This document shows positions 35,401 through 46,179 of a stretch of DNA of 64,000 bases, piece after piece; the first letter of the stretch is position 1; each line of letters begins with the position of its first letter. The notes under the pieces are model-generated. The model was not told where the DNA came from. It did no database searches and worked only from the letters and a program-made list of their open reading frames with translations. This DNA comes from Leptodontidium sp. MPI-SDFR-AT-0119 (Eukaryota; Ascomycota; Leotiomycetes; Helotiales; Leptodontidiaceae): NCBI GenBank assembly GCA_020726505.1, contig JAHLEZ010000027.1:124001-188000 (forward strand), read 5' to 3'. Made by a program: the position numbers and the translations under genes.

Positions 35401-36028
35401 TTAAAGCGTGTACTGTCCTTGTCCCTTTCCCTCGTTATATAAACACACTAAAGGCTTGTAAGTCGTCCTTAAAATATATACGTTTTATGACCTTAATTAA
35501 TTTGAACTCGTTTATTGTTTAATCCTTAAAATACTCTTAAAAGTCTTAGAAAAGGAATTCTCCCTTAAAATAACTATTATAATAGGCCTTATAAAACCTT
35601 CGCGAGTATACTATTACGTCTCCCGTGAAAATTAGACTAGGATTTAGTATTGTCGTATTATTAAATGTTTCCGGAATTAACTTTAGTTCCGCCGAAGTAT
35701 TCGCTATTGTGTCGGATTTAATTCGTAAGTGATTTAATAAGTTCCTAGATAAGTTTCTTAAAGGTCTAAAGTTTTAGATTTAAGGATATTAAATTAACAG
35801 TATTTATAAAGTAACTATCGTATTATAATAGCTCTTCTCCGACGTGTAATTGTCTTAATCGAGTCTTAAGAGAGAAGTTACCTTCCTTTTATAATTTAAA
35901 AAAGGTAAACTGCCCTTTAAGGAAAATATAATAAAGTACTCTTTAAGTTAAAGCCTAGAATCTACTCTATAGCCTAAGACCTTTTTTGTTTATAATAAGG
36001 TTAATAATATAAGCTTACTACTAATTAG
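32426..36028 (-). pseudogene. C3 integrase, protease and gag
   Basis: Minus strand, degraded. Near 34190-34090 a Cys-rich stretch, IGCIIYKKIDCYSSRY, corresponds to the CF.C...GCWS..H zinc motif of fungal copia Gag, with Cys and His turned to Tyr. So gag covers roughly 34050-36000 and integrase roughly 32430-34000. The open frames at 32702-32893 and 32815-33003 are short leftovers. Confidence 0.6.
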
Positions 36029-36285
36029 TGTCGGTATAGTACCGGTTTATGTACTACGCCGTATATATAAATATATTCTAATACGAGTATAGCGACAGAG
36101 TAATAAATAATTAGTTTAAAAATTTATATATTTTCTAAAAGAGTGCGAGGAGAGCCAGACTATATACTACGAAACCCCACCGAATCTCCACTGAAACTAG
36201 TCCGGCTAAGCTCTGACCCCTGACTTTGACCTGCACCTACTTTTCTAGACCGAAGTATACTTATGTAGGGACCTGTGGACCAACA
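36029..36285 (-). repeat. 5' LTR of C3 (257 bp)
   Basis: TGTCGGTATAGTACCGG to TGTGGACCAACA. Partner of 28290-28546. Confidence 0.93.
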
Positions 36286-36290
36286 GTCTT

Positions 36291-39200
36291 TTATACGTTA
36301 AACTCGGACTTTTTAATGTCGGCCTAGAGTCCGTGTACTTATAGTATTATTATTACTTTTTTAATATAGACCTTATATTCCTTAGGGGTAAACGAGTATA
36401 TTAAGATATTGTTTATATAAGCCGCGTAAAAGTCGTCGAAGTGCTTTATAAGGATATTATTAATAAAACGCTAGAAAGTCGCCGGACTATTTATAAGACT
36501 AAAAGGAAGGACCTTATATTTATAAGTACCGTATTAGGTGCGGAAGGTTATATAATCCTTACTCTCGGGGGACATACGGATGCGGTAGAAAGCTTACTAA
36601 ATATCGAGCTTTGTGAAGACCTTTGCTTTATAAATACGTGTTATTATCTTATTAATTAGAGGGATTAGGTATAAATCCTTCTTTAATAAGGCATTTAACT
36701 TCCGGTAGTTAATATATAGCCGGAGACTATTATTAGCTTTCTTGGCGAAGAGAATAAGGGCCATATATAGTGCGCCCGAGGGCTTAATAAAACCTTTATA
36801 TAAGTTATTAATAATGTATTATTTAGTCTCTAATAGCTGTTTTTTAGTTATACGCCGGAGAGGTTTAAAGGACAAGTCGTTCTCCTTAGTAAGCTCGATC
36901 TAGTGGTTTATACCCTAGCGATACTCTAGTAACTCGTTAAAGGCTTATTAAGAGAAGAGGGGAGTATACTCTTAATACTTTATAAGGAGCTTTTTGCCTA
37001 CTAGCTCGTTATCTTGCGCACACTTAGCCTCTAGGGCCTCTTTTAAGGACAAATCTTTATTTATTAATGCGAGTTTAACACTTAACTAGTCTAAGGCCTT
37101 TCGCCGGCGACGAGTTAGCTTTTAGTCGATCTTATGCGCCGATGTTACAAAAGTCTTTACCTTATTTTTCTTAGCTTTTTTAGGTCGGAGGTACGTAGTA
37201 GATATCGCCGCTATTAATATAAGGAGGATCTTTGTATTAATCGCCTTTAGCTAGTAATTTGTTAGAGAGGCTTTACGGGCGCTTTTGTTTTTCGGTAATA
37301 ATCCCGGATCACGGGATATTAGTGGCTTTAATTAATTTTCTATAACACGTAAGCGCTTTTTAACTTCTCTAGTAAAGCTCGAGGGTCGAGTCGGCGAGAC
37401 GCTGGCTAGAGGTCGTATAGAGACCTTTGACTTAGGGGAATCGTCGAGTGCCGTAATCCTGGCTTGCCTTCGGCGGTAGTTATCCGTATTTATAAGGGTA
37501 TCCCTTTGCTTTGTATTAAGTTAGTGAGATTTGACGATTAGCTTGTCGGAATAGTCGATATCGATAAAGACTCGCTAGTTAAAGTACGGCTAAACTAGTA
37601 TATCTAATGGCTATTTTAGTCGATTACGGTTCTTAGTATACGACTACTTTAAGTCGTAATGCTTTAAGAACTTCCGACTTATTAAAACGTCGGTGTTTCC
37701 TAGGTTAGTTATTAAGAAGGGGAAGTTAATTCGCCTGCGGTTAATAGTTAAAGTAAGTAAGACGGCTATATTAATTGGCTTGCCTTTCTTACTATTGTAG
37801 CTAGTTAGGACAATTGACTAAGGAAGTAATATAAAAGAAATATTAAATTACTTAACAAGTCGGTATATAAGAGAGGTTTTAATTGTACTAAAGATATTAG
37901 CTTTATTATTAATATATGTAAGTGTTTTAATAAAGAATTTATTTCTTTTTAGTTTAATACTAATTAAGAATTGTCGTCCTTTAATAAGAGCACGGAAATT
38001 AAATACTAAGTCCTTTTATAAGTTATGGCTAATGTCAAGGTGTAAGTCTTTGCCACGGCCTAAGAGTTTTTTGAAAGCTCGTTAGTCTTTAGGTCTTTGC
38101 TAGTGACTAGCTCGGAAATCGACCTGTCGAGAGCCTAGTCTCTTTGGCGCTTAGGACAGTCGCTAGCCTAATAGCCGGTCTTGTTATAATAAAGACAAGT
38201 GTTAAAAGAGACGTCCTTAGGTGTAAGAGGGGGTATAAGGGACTTAGGTCGGCGTAGGGCGGGCGAAGGAGAGGGCGTACGCTAGCGGATATCCGACGAC
38301 TGTCTTGGAGTCGGGGTCGGGGGTCTCCACGCCGTGGTAGCCGGCGTAAGGGAGGTAACACGCTAGTTCTCCTTTTTTAGGATGCCGCGCGAGTCGTTAA
38401 TATTAAAAGCTACGTTAGACTAAGCTTTGCGAGTCGAGGCGGCTTTTTCTAAAGTAATATTACGGTTTTCCCGGTCCGTAATAGCTAGGAACTTATTAAG
38501 AGCAGTGTAATTACTGTCTATCTTGTACTTCTCGATATAAATTATACGTTTAAGAGCCGGGGATACCTTCTCACATATATCCTTAAACTAACGGGTACAA
38601 GCGATTTTGCTTATAATAGCGTATAACGTGAATTTGACTTAGAAGTCGTTATATATTATATTTCTTATAGTAAGTTAGTTATAGAGTCTCTTAATAGCTT
38701 AGACCCGGTTATAGTCGAAGAATCGCTGGTTTAACGCCTTTAATACGTTAAACGCTATATTAAAGGTTCCGGTATAGTCGAGATTTATATGTTAAAGGAT
38801 AATAGTCTTAGCTTCGCTAGTAGTACACCGGAAGTAAGCCTTAACTTAGGACATCTTATTCTTAAAGTTACTAAAGTACTCTTTTAGGAATAGCTTTATT
38901 TTTAATTTTTAAGTATTATATTTAATATCTCCCTTATAATCGCTAAAGGGGAGTCAAGGGTACTTAACTTTAAAAGGCTTTACTATTAAGATTGACATAT
39001 TTAATTTCGGTAGATAATAGTCGGCGGTTAGCTAGAGGTTAGCTATAAGAGTACGGGTTAATTAGTCGGAAGAGAGGGAGGGAGTGCGAGTCTCTTGACA
39101 GGGGTTATCGATAGTATATTAAGTGAAGGCTTACGTGACAGCGGCGGCGACAGTAAAGCTGACGGAGTCCTTAATTAGTTAATTTACCTTAGCTTATTAA

Positions 39201-39716
39201 GCGGGGGTAAGGCCTTTTATATTAGTAGGCTCTAGCGATGTGTCGAAGAAACGCTGGGGTTTGTTCTCTGGTTCTGAGTCGAATCTGTTAAAGCTGTCTA
39301 GTTCCTTCGAAAGGGTCTTGACCGAAGGGATAGGGGTACTAGTGAAGCCTAGCCGTATAGGGGGCTCCTTTCTTTAGAGCTTTACTAACGAGGGGGAGAA
39401 GTCGGCAGTAGTAATAATATAAGGTTAAGGAGTATTTGTGTTTAAGGTTATTAATTAATTTATTAATTAGACATTCGTTCGAAACAGGGGCGCGTGTTAA
39501 GCTATAGTAAGGTAAGTTGACTATAAGAGAATATTTAGCTTTCTCTAGGACAGTCTGCTACTAGGACAGTCTGCTACTAGGGCAGAGAGGTACTTATTTG
39601 TTAAATAAGCTAAGGTGTTAAGGCTCATTATTAACTTATTACAAGGACAAGTCGACGAGGCGCAAGACCGGGTGAAATATAACACTTTATAATAAAGGGG
39701 TATAAGTCTTTTCTTA
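36291..39716 (-). pseudogene. G2 gag, protease and start of reverse transcriptase
   Basis: Minus strand. The active site at 36393-36419 reads YINNILIYS; both Asp are now Asn. The zinc knuckle at about 38155-38205 reads CLYYNKTGY.ASDCPKR, a C-x2-C-x4-H-x4-C motif with the second Cys and the His both turned to Tyr. Gag lies to its right and protease between it and the reverse transcriptase. The frames at 36441-36659 (+) and 38107-38361 (-) are out of frame with these domains. Confidence 0.82.
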
Positions 39717-40017
39717 TATTACGGCTAGTAAGAGGTTAATACGGCGAGTTAACTCTAGCTGTGTATTTAGGCCTTTAGTTACGCTTAGAATCGAGAAGAA
39801 AAGACAAGGAGGAAAGGAGAGCTCTCTATAAGGGAGGGCTTAAGTATAAATATATAAAGGACCCTCCTAATAGGGCCTAGCGTAGTCGCGTGCCGTTCAC
39901 GTTAATATGTCGTAGGCTCGCCACTTAGTCTTCCCTATTAGCTTAGCGCCGTCGCATAGCCAGCGATGCTACGGGCCCGTGTCGGTTAGAATACGAGGCG
40001 CATCGTAGGTCGTAACA
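39717..40017 (-). repeat. 5' LTR of G2 (301 bp)
   Basis: TATTACGGCTAGTAAGAGG (TG now TA) to GGTCGTAACA. Partner of 25422-25722. Confidence 0.93.
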
Positions 40018-40022
40018 TTTAG

Positions 40023-40723
40023 CGAGATATTTACTTTTATTATAAGTGTAATATAGTCCTTTCTCTCGGCTTTTTTACTTTATTTATTTATTTAGTCCCC
40101 TTTCTCTTAGTGCCGTCTAGTTTTATCGGGTCCCCGTGAGCTTGTTTATTATTAAGGTTAGGCTAGTAGTTACTATACCTCTTCCCGTGGTTCTAAGGGT
40201 ACTAGGGTTTCTAGAACTGGGAAGGGGCGAAATAACCTCTTCGCTCCCGCTAGCGTTCTTGGATTTAGTTGTCGATTTTAATTATTGTTTTAATTAACTT
40301 ATTAAGGGTGGCAGTCTTAGGGGCTCAAGAGAGCTCGTCTTTAATATAGTCCTTAAGGCCTTCGTAATACTAGGCCCTTAAGCCGCTATTTATTTATTTT
40401 AAACGTATAGCGTAACGCTAAAACTTAGCCATATACTCGTGAATAGTGCCTTAGTAGTAAATACTAAGCAAGTGTTTTTCCGCTTACTCGGTCTTATCGG
40501 GGTCCCCAAATACTCCCTTAATAGCGGTCGTAAATCCGGTAATAGTCTTAAAGATAACATTGCTCTTCTCGACTACAGTAGTAAAGTAATTGCCTTTAAT
40601 ATTATTAAGAAGGTAGTCGTATAATACCGGTTTGATTTAGGAGGCCGCCGTATTTCTTAAGGAGGCGATTTATAAGACCTACTTAAGTTCGACATTAAAT
40701 TTGTCGCTATTAAAAGTAAGGTA
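40023..40723 (-). pseudogene. G1 gag, main part
   Basis: Minus strand. Reads YLTFNSDKFNVELK, KTITGFTTAIKGVFGDPDK, IHEYMAKF, YYEGLKDYIKDEL and KTATLNKLIKTIIKID, the classic gypsy Gag (retrotransposon gag domain) pattern, with scattered TAG/TAA for CAG/CAA. A basic Arg/Tyr-rich tail follows. A mariner element split it from its N-terminus. Confidence 0.83.
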
Positions 40724-42056
40724 AGAGTTGGGGCCACAGCTAACCGGCACCCTTAAGCGAAATTAATGCCCTACTCCAATTTCCCCCTCTTCTTCTTCCA
40801 ACTTTAATTACACTACAACTACTAATTTAAACGTCTTAAAATTCAAGATAGAAACAAATATTCAGTCACCTTCTCGTCTCTATAAGCTATATGAAAATTA
40901 GGAAACGCTAAAACGAGTTAGAGTTCGATAAGTTAGGCAAGATAGAAAATCCTGGCGCTAGATTTATCTAGAATTAGGGGTTCTTAAATTAACTGCCTAA
41001 GATATTTGCAAAGCTCCTACTAGCCGTAGAACGAGGAAAGGGAAGTAGTATTAAAAGAGGCTTCTAAATATGCGTTGTTTACGCCAAATTATCTGATTTA
41101 TTGCCTAAAGTCATAGTACTCGCCGCATGACTTTTGAGTAAGTCAAAAGAGCTCTTAACCTCCCTACTTTAGTACGTACTATTCGCCGAGAATTACGCAG
41201 AATTAGCTACTGCCGCTGTATTGTATGTCCTAAACTCTTTATCTCAAGGGCACAAGTAAAGAAACGACTCGCTTTTGTATTTGAGTACCGTTAGTGGGGA
41301 ATATTAAAGTGGGAGTTATAAGGCCAGGAGGAGGAGATTAGAGGAAGGTTATATAGTCAGATAAAGCTACTTTTGAGCTAGGAAAGAGAGGCAGGATTTA
41401 GGTGACACGTAGAGTGGACGAAAAGAGGTATCGAGACTGTATTAAGTCTATTTATTAGTTAAGAAGAGTGTCTGTGATGATTTAAGGGGCTATTAGTTAG
41501 GACTACAAAAGCCTATTAGTCTTTCTTAAGAAAGAAGAAAGTCCTAAAGAGGTCAATTCACGGGCATACCGTGATTAAGTGCTTATACTTATTGTTTTCT
41601 TATTATTTAATTAATTAGGGTCAGAGTATATTTTTATAAAGGACGGTTTTAAGGTCTATAAGGGGGATACTAGAATATAGAAACTTTAACACTATATTAG
41701 AGGGTTTAATTGGCCGCCTTCTTCACTTGATTTGAACGTTATTGAGAAGGTTTAGAGGTGAATGAAAGAAGAATTAAAGAAGCTTCTATTTGTACTAACT
41801 TCTAAGGAAGTATTATGCCGGGAGATTTAGAGGCTTTAGGACTAAGTAGACTCACGTGACTATAGTAGGTATATAGAGAGATTGACTTGTAAATTGGAAG
41901 ATATAATTAGTATAAAAGGACTAGCTACTATTTATTAATATATAGTTTTAATTTAAAGAAATTTCATAAATAATTCAAAAAGTTATAATTTTTGCAAAAA
42001 GTAAAGTTACTTGAGGTTCTCGCTTAAGGGTGTCGGTTAGCTGTGGCCCCAACTCT
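40724..42056 (+). mobile_element. Tc1/mariner transposon (1333 bp)
   Basis: Inverted repeats of at least 34 bp start AGAGTTGGGGCCACAGCTAA at both ends, flanked by TA (40722-40723 and 42057-42058). It interrupts G1 gag: the reading on both sides joins into one Gag. Coding strand is plus. Size and TA target are typical of the superfamily. CpA and G+C are higher than in G1. Confidence 0.92.
40890..41850 (+). pseudogene. Tc1/mariner transposase, broken
   Basis: An N-terminal DNA-binding part starts around ELEFDKLGKIENPGARFI. The catalytic part shows VDEKRYRDC, then LRRVSVMI.GAI, KDGFKVYKGDTRI and, at 41705-41752, FNWPPSSLDLNVIEKV, the fungal form of the SPDLNPIE motif. It is followed by MKEELKKLL. 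The second Asp sits in KDG, where relatives have QDG or EDG. Internal TAG/TAA stops and probable frameshifts make it inactive. It would cut and paste the element at TA sites. Confidence 0.8.
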
Positions 42057-42058
42057 TA

Positions 42059-42240
42059 TATATTATACTAGAGGATAAATTAACTAAGCTTACTTTGCTA
42101 GTTATAGTAAGTGTCAAGTACTTAAACCTTAGGGGCACTAGGCTTAAGTGGCGCCTCCTTAGCTCCGACCTTACCACCTTCTCCCTTAGTAAATCCGCCG
42201 GGGGCTATTTTCGTTCGAGTAATAATACTTTAAGTGTAGC
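42059..42240 (-). pseudogene. G1 gag, N-terminal part
   Basis: Minus strand: EAPLKPSAPKV.VLDTYYN..SKLS.FIL, the start of a gypsy Gag just before the LTFNSDKF segment beyond the mariner insertion. The gag start is not certain. Confidence 0.6.
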
Positions 42241-42826
42241 GTTCTTAAGTTTTAATTAATACGCGGCGTATAAGTATATTTGTTAATATTAGCTAAAAGT
42301 AAAGTCACAAGAGGGTTAGTTTTTAATTAGAATTAAGACGTTATAAGTAATAATTAAATTACTATATAAATTTAAGTATAAAGCTTTATTACTTAAGAAA
42401 TTACTTTGTTTATATAAAGCTTCGACTAAGTATAAGATCCCTTAAATCCCTCGATTTCCTAAATCCCTAGATCTTTAAATCCCCTCGGTTTATAGAGGCT
42501 CCTAGGATCCCGGGATCCCTCACGTGACTTCCCCGCCTGCTTAAATAGCCTTTAAGTTAGCTTTTAAAGTAGCCTTTATAACTTATCCTAGCTTTTTTAC
42601 ACGGTAAGGCCGCCAAGCCTTAGGGCTAAGACACACGTGATTCCTTAGATTATAATAATATAAAGTTTAAATACATCGAGTACGACGTTATGCGAGCTCT
42701 TAATGAGATCGCAAATGATAAATTATTATGAAAAGTTGCGATTAAGTAAGGTATTTTTAAGAGTACATTTTAAGAACAACTCTAAAACTTAAAAAATTAT
42801 CAAAAGGTTATTAATCACTTTTCCTC
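42241..42826. other. Probable 5' leader and LTR remnant of G1
   Basis: No gene seen. A run of AAATCCCT-type repeats (about 42440-42500) and GGATCCCGGGATCC (42507-42520) stand out. By position this should be G1's 5' leader and LTR, but no second copy is in the window to fix its ends. G+C rises toward 42830. Confidence 0.4.
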
Positions 42827-42835
42827 CTATATATG
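42826..42835 (+). promoter_or_regulatory. Possible promoter of the small ORF
   Basis: CCTATATATG, followed by a pyrimidine-rich run (CTTCGTCTTCTCGCTTCTTTTT), directly before an ATG at 42882. Typical of fungal core promoters but not decisive. Confidence 0.3.
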
Positions 42836-42881
42836 CCTTCGTCTTCTCGCTTCTTTTTCAATCCTCTTGTTATTTCGTTCA

Positions 42882-43080
42882 ATATGTGGAGTATCCATTA
42901 TTCTGGGGGGGTCTAGGTCTTGATAGCTCGAGAATGAGAAAGGAAAGCCGGATTGAAGATCTCTATGTGGAGCTCAGCGTCTTAAAATGCGGCATAGGAA
43001 CGGACGATGTAGACAAGTCCTCCTCGGAAGCAAATAGTGGGATTAAATCCAGTAACATTTCTAGCTACGTTAGACTCTGA
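42882..43080 (+). pseudogene. Small ORF, possibly frameshifted, converging on the HET gene
   Basis: An ATG at 42882 opens a frame that stops after ten codons, just past a run of seven G (42905-42911). The next frame continues open to TGA at 43080, with an internal ATG at 42934 (MRKESRIEDLYVELS...). Base composition is normal and CpA is present, so it was not hit by RIP. No domain recognised; Ser-rich C-terminus. It may be a degenerate gene, a short gene starting at 42934, or chance. It ends 27 bp from the HET stop codon. Confidence 0.28.
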
Positions 43081-43106
43081 TATAGTCACTCAGGCCTTCT
43101 TACTCT

Positions 43107-45333
43107 TTATATGATAGTCAAAGTTTGCATGCCATCCCTACCAATGGCTTCATACTCCAACCACGGATCGTTCTTCAATGACTTGAAATCAGTCCACTCT
43201 TCCACGTCTAGATCTCCGGCAAACAATTGCATCCACCCGTATCTCCTAAATTGCCCTTTTACATCTCCGGTTTGGTGGATTAACAATAGCGACATGTTCC
43301 AATGCGGCATTTGATGAGTGTCAACAAACAGGGGCAAGCAGTGTAGCTGCATTGACGGCAGCTGGCAATCGAGACGTATGAAGGCTCTCCACGCGCGTTC
43401 TACCCAGTGCCCATTGATGTAGACGGAATAGCGCTTCATCTCTTCATCAGTACCTAGCTGTATGGTCGATAACCAGCCTGAGAGCCTGAGATGCCCACCA
43501 GTGACAGTGCTGATTGTGTCACCCAAATCATTGATGGCTTCGCATTCGAGAACGTCGATGAGATCGATCTTGTCTGGAAAGTCCTCTTGGAACCAGGCCA
43601 TTGAAATAGGGCCATCTAAACACGCCCAAGACCACGAAGGCGCGCGATACGGACTAGGGCGTGGAGTAGATGGGAATAGCGGTTGCCCACCGCTGAGCGA
43701 CCAGCTGAGTTGAGTGACCATGTGACTCTTCCACATTCCTGCGCAGTACTGGTCGTTGAACGCTTGCTGCATGCCCTTAGCCAAACCGCCAAGAGCAGCA
43801 AGCTTGTCACTTGTGTATGTGAGATTGCAACGAGTATACCTCTCCAAAATTCCTCCCCACAGCCTTTGCAGCTCCCTCAGCGGATCGCTGGTCGGGTTTG
43901 AGTATCTATCTTTTAATTCAGACCCAACATGGTGAAGGGCATAACATAGAATATCGCGTGGCACCTCCTCTGACCTTAGGTTGGGAGGGATTCCTCGTGG
44001 GTAGCTTTGGCATGCTGTTAGATCATAGCACTGCCAATAGAACTGTTTGCCCGTCATATGAAGGACTCTGGGCGCAAGCAAGAGCTCTTGAGCCACCCAT
44101 GCCCTCGTCATGAGCGGCATGCCTTCAAAAGCCACAGACCAGAGATTGTCGTAGTAAATGTGGAAGTTGTCGTTTTTCTTACAGTCAGTCCAATCGCTCT
44201 GTACGTAGCATGGACTGATTATGGCACAAGCATCGTCCTGGAAACAGCCAGCTTGGTTATTAGCTGCAACGCTTGCGGCGACATTCACTATAGCGTTCTT
44301 GTAGACTTCACCCATTCGTGGTGCTTCATGTTCCCAATCCGCTTTTGAGTCCTGAAAGATGCACAGAGAGTCTATCCATACATATTGCAGCCCAAGAGAC
44401 TTGGTTGCATGTATCACGTCCTGGAAGGTCTGACCCAACTCAGCGATTGAGAGACCATTTTGCAAAAGATGCAGTGTCTCGGCGGTCAACCGCCAGACCT
44501 GTGATGTGCCCCAGCAATGGCTCACTGTTGCATATTGAAAAGCAGTCTCCTTTGATGTGTCGAGGATCAGGTGTATGGTGTTCGAGCCATCTTGAGCGAT
44601 CTTGAGCAGGCGTGTAGGATTCACTCTATCCATCTCCAGGGTATTACGGCATTTGGGGTGGGATTGCAAACACTTATGCAGCCAAATACTGGCGATGTCG
44701 AAGCTGGCTTCCCTACTTGCCGTAGCAGTCTCAGACTTGTCCAGATTACTCGCTACAAGTAGTCAACACTGTCATCCACATCTTAAGGATAGGGTTTGCC
44801 TTACTCGCCAGGGGCTGCAAGCAAAATGTGTACGCTGAACCTCCGGTTACAATGCCATTCCTATTAACAGTGAAAGCCAATTCCGAGATGTTATACGGAT
44901 TAGATGACGACCGGCTAGATTTATGAGACAAGCGGTATTTTGACACTGGATTTTCTGTGCTTGTCTCCAGGCTAATAAGCGTCGGAGCCTCCGCCGCCTG
45001 TTGAGAAGTTGTGGGTGGCCGGTATTCGGAAACTGCACGCCATAGAACCACGCAGATAAAACATTCTTCAAAAGCTGATTGCTGCAACTGGTAAAGATAG
45101 AGATGGTGATTGACGTCCTTGTGAGGACACTTGCCTTGGAAGATATCCCGACACGTCCTGCACAGCTTGGAGAACATATTGTTAATTGCTTTTGGGAGGC
45201 GGGAATGCTTGGTCATGAATTGGTGAACCCCATCCTTGGGCAGGACCAGGTTCCCGAGGTCGGGCACACCTTCCTGGCGATGGCGCTTAATCGAACCAAA
45301 GTCGAGCGTATCATTGAACACTGTCTCCCACAT
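43107..45333 (-). CDS. HET-domain protein (heterokaryon incompatibility), 724 aa, one intron
   Basis: Exons 45333-44805 and 44752-43107 join in frame (2175 nt). The start is the first ATG after an in-frame TAA. Residues 50-105 hold a treble-clef-like N-terminus with C58-x2-C61 in KLCRTCRDIF and C91-x2-C94 in ECFICVVLW. The HET domain follows: YATVSHCWG (250-258), YVWIDSLCIFQDS (300-312), DWEHEAPRMGEVYKNA (315-330) and RAWVAQE (393-399). The C-terminal part, to IGRDGMQTLTII, is typical of long fungal HET proteins. The family triggers cell death after fusion of unlike hyphae and acts in the cytoplasm; this member's partner is unknown. The gene is uninterrupted and its base use is normal, in contrast to the RIP-affected DNA on both sides. 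Confidence 0.93.
44753..44804 (-). other. Intron of the HET gene (52 bp)
   Basis: Donor GTAAGG, branch-like GTTGAC and acceptor TTGTAG on the minus strand. Removing it joins LQPLA to TSNLDKSE and removes the stop that otherwise ends the first frame at 44746. Length is typical of filamentous fungi. Confidence 0.88.
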
Positions 45334-45701
45334 AAATGATCTTGCAAACCAGGGTATTTTTTCTATTCGAGGATTTTAAGCTAGAGAGAGAAGAAGCCAG
45401 TAAGCGTTTGATCAGAACACCGAATTGCGTGCTTTTATTGATGTCTGTCTACCTAAGCTAAATTGAGAGATGTGTCCTTAAGAGACCAAAAGATGACTAA
45501 GTAAAAGCACGTGACTCTGATCATATTCACCACCACGAGTACTTTCTTAACCTTTACCTGGGGAAAATGAAGCAGGAGACAGAGCGGCCACACCCTGAAG
45601 CATCTGAGCATAATAATATGATCCTCAAACTGGCCAACTATAAGTAGAGGCCGTACTATATAACCTGATTCATCCTCTCTGGTTGAGTTAGTCGTGCAGA
45701 T
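45334..45701. promoter_or_regulatory. Upstream region of the HET gene, possibly shared
   Basis: 368 bp of normal composition. On the minus strand a pyrimidine-rich run (CTTCTTCTCTCTCTAGC, about 45376-45392) precedes the HET start, as in many fungal promoters. GCACGTGAC lies at 45508-45516. On the plus strand TACTATATAACC near 45654 precedes the short ORF at 45702. Confidence 0.4.
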
Positions 45702-45821
45702 ATGTCTGCCTTCGAATGTTCATCGTCAGCGCAGGCAAATATCATCTCCAACAATAGCACCAGCACAGTTAATAGATTTCCTCCAAAGCAGCGGCTCTGG
45801 TATGCGTGGCGCTATACCTGA
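45702..45821 (+). CDS. Short ORF (39 aa), divergent from HET
   Basis: ATG to TGA, starting MSAFECSSSAQANIISNNS and ending LWYAWRYT. It lies about 45 bp downstream of a TATA-like TACTATATAACC. No homology recognised. It could be the first exon of a decayed gene: AGTAAGTAG at 45874-45882 looks like a splice donor further on, but no exon beyond could be joined. It may be chance. Confidence 0.25.
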   Translation: MSAFECSSSAQANIISNNSTSTVNRFPPKQRLWYAWRYT

Positions 45822-45945
45822 AAGTATGCGCTAAAATCAAAGAGGCAGCGCATCCGAACGTAGTTTACAGATACAGTAAGTAGTTCAAGGGTCATAGACA
45901 AGATTAATTAACTACGATGGGGTTAATCGTACCACTTTATTCCCT

Positions 45946-46175
45946 AATGCTGTGGATTTAGAGCCTGTATCTTCTGAACATGGTTGATCTGAGATATATC
46001 ATTTGTAGCGATGCGGTTTAACCCAAGAACTCTCTTTCTCGCGTCTGTGTGAAGTTTTCGCGCAGATTCTACTATTTCCTCATCGATGCCGAGATTGTTT
46101 AGAATAATCATGGCGCAACTTGGAGCAGGTCGACTTGTGCTTATGCAAAAAGCCGAGTTCGTAAAGCCCTGCCCC
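45946..46175 (-). pseudogene. C-terminal remnant of an unidentified gene
   Basis: A minus-strand open stretch ends at TAG 45946 and reads FTNSAFCISTS, PAPSCAMIILNNLGIDEE, VESARKLHTDARKRVL and INHVQKIQALNPQH. The composition is like a host gene. Upstream the frame meets a TAA and then AT-rich DNA at about 46180, so the front part is missing or mutated. The helical, repeat-like feel recalls C-termini of fungal ankyrin-type proteins, but I cannot assign it. Confidence 0.35.
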
Positions 46176-46179
46176 TTAT

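Larger units (their letters stand above)
28290..36285 (-). mobile_element. Ty1/copia element C3 nested in G2 (7996 bp)
   Basis: 257-bp LTRs (28290-28546 and 36029-36285) with a perfect GTCTT duplication (28285-28289 and 36286-36290). It is inserted in G2 reverse transcriptase. Coding strand minus: gag, protease/integrase, reverse transcriptase and RNase H from right to left, then a plus-strand gene before the left LTR. It carries two solo LTRs. It is unrelated in LTR sequence to A, C and D. Confidence 0.93.
25422..40017 (-). mobile_element. Ty3/gypsy chromodomain element G2 (14.6 kb with nested C3)
   Basis: 301-bp LTRs (25422-25722 and 39717-40017) and a perfect TTTAG duplication (25417-25421 and 40018-40022). 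Without C3 the element is about 6.6 kb, normal for a fungal gypsy element. Coding strand is minus; AAGAGGGGGGAGTAA next to the left LTR is the polypurine tract. RIP is milder than in A2: CG-rich stretches remain. Confidence 0.94.

Noticed and set aside
9122..42240. Several separate gypsy fragments
   Set aside because: Matching target duplications at each break show they are parts of a single element, G1, split by insertions.
43111..44838. Several overlapping plus-strand frames opposite the HET gene
   Set aside because: They are shadows of a well-supported coding frame with a recognised domain and intron.
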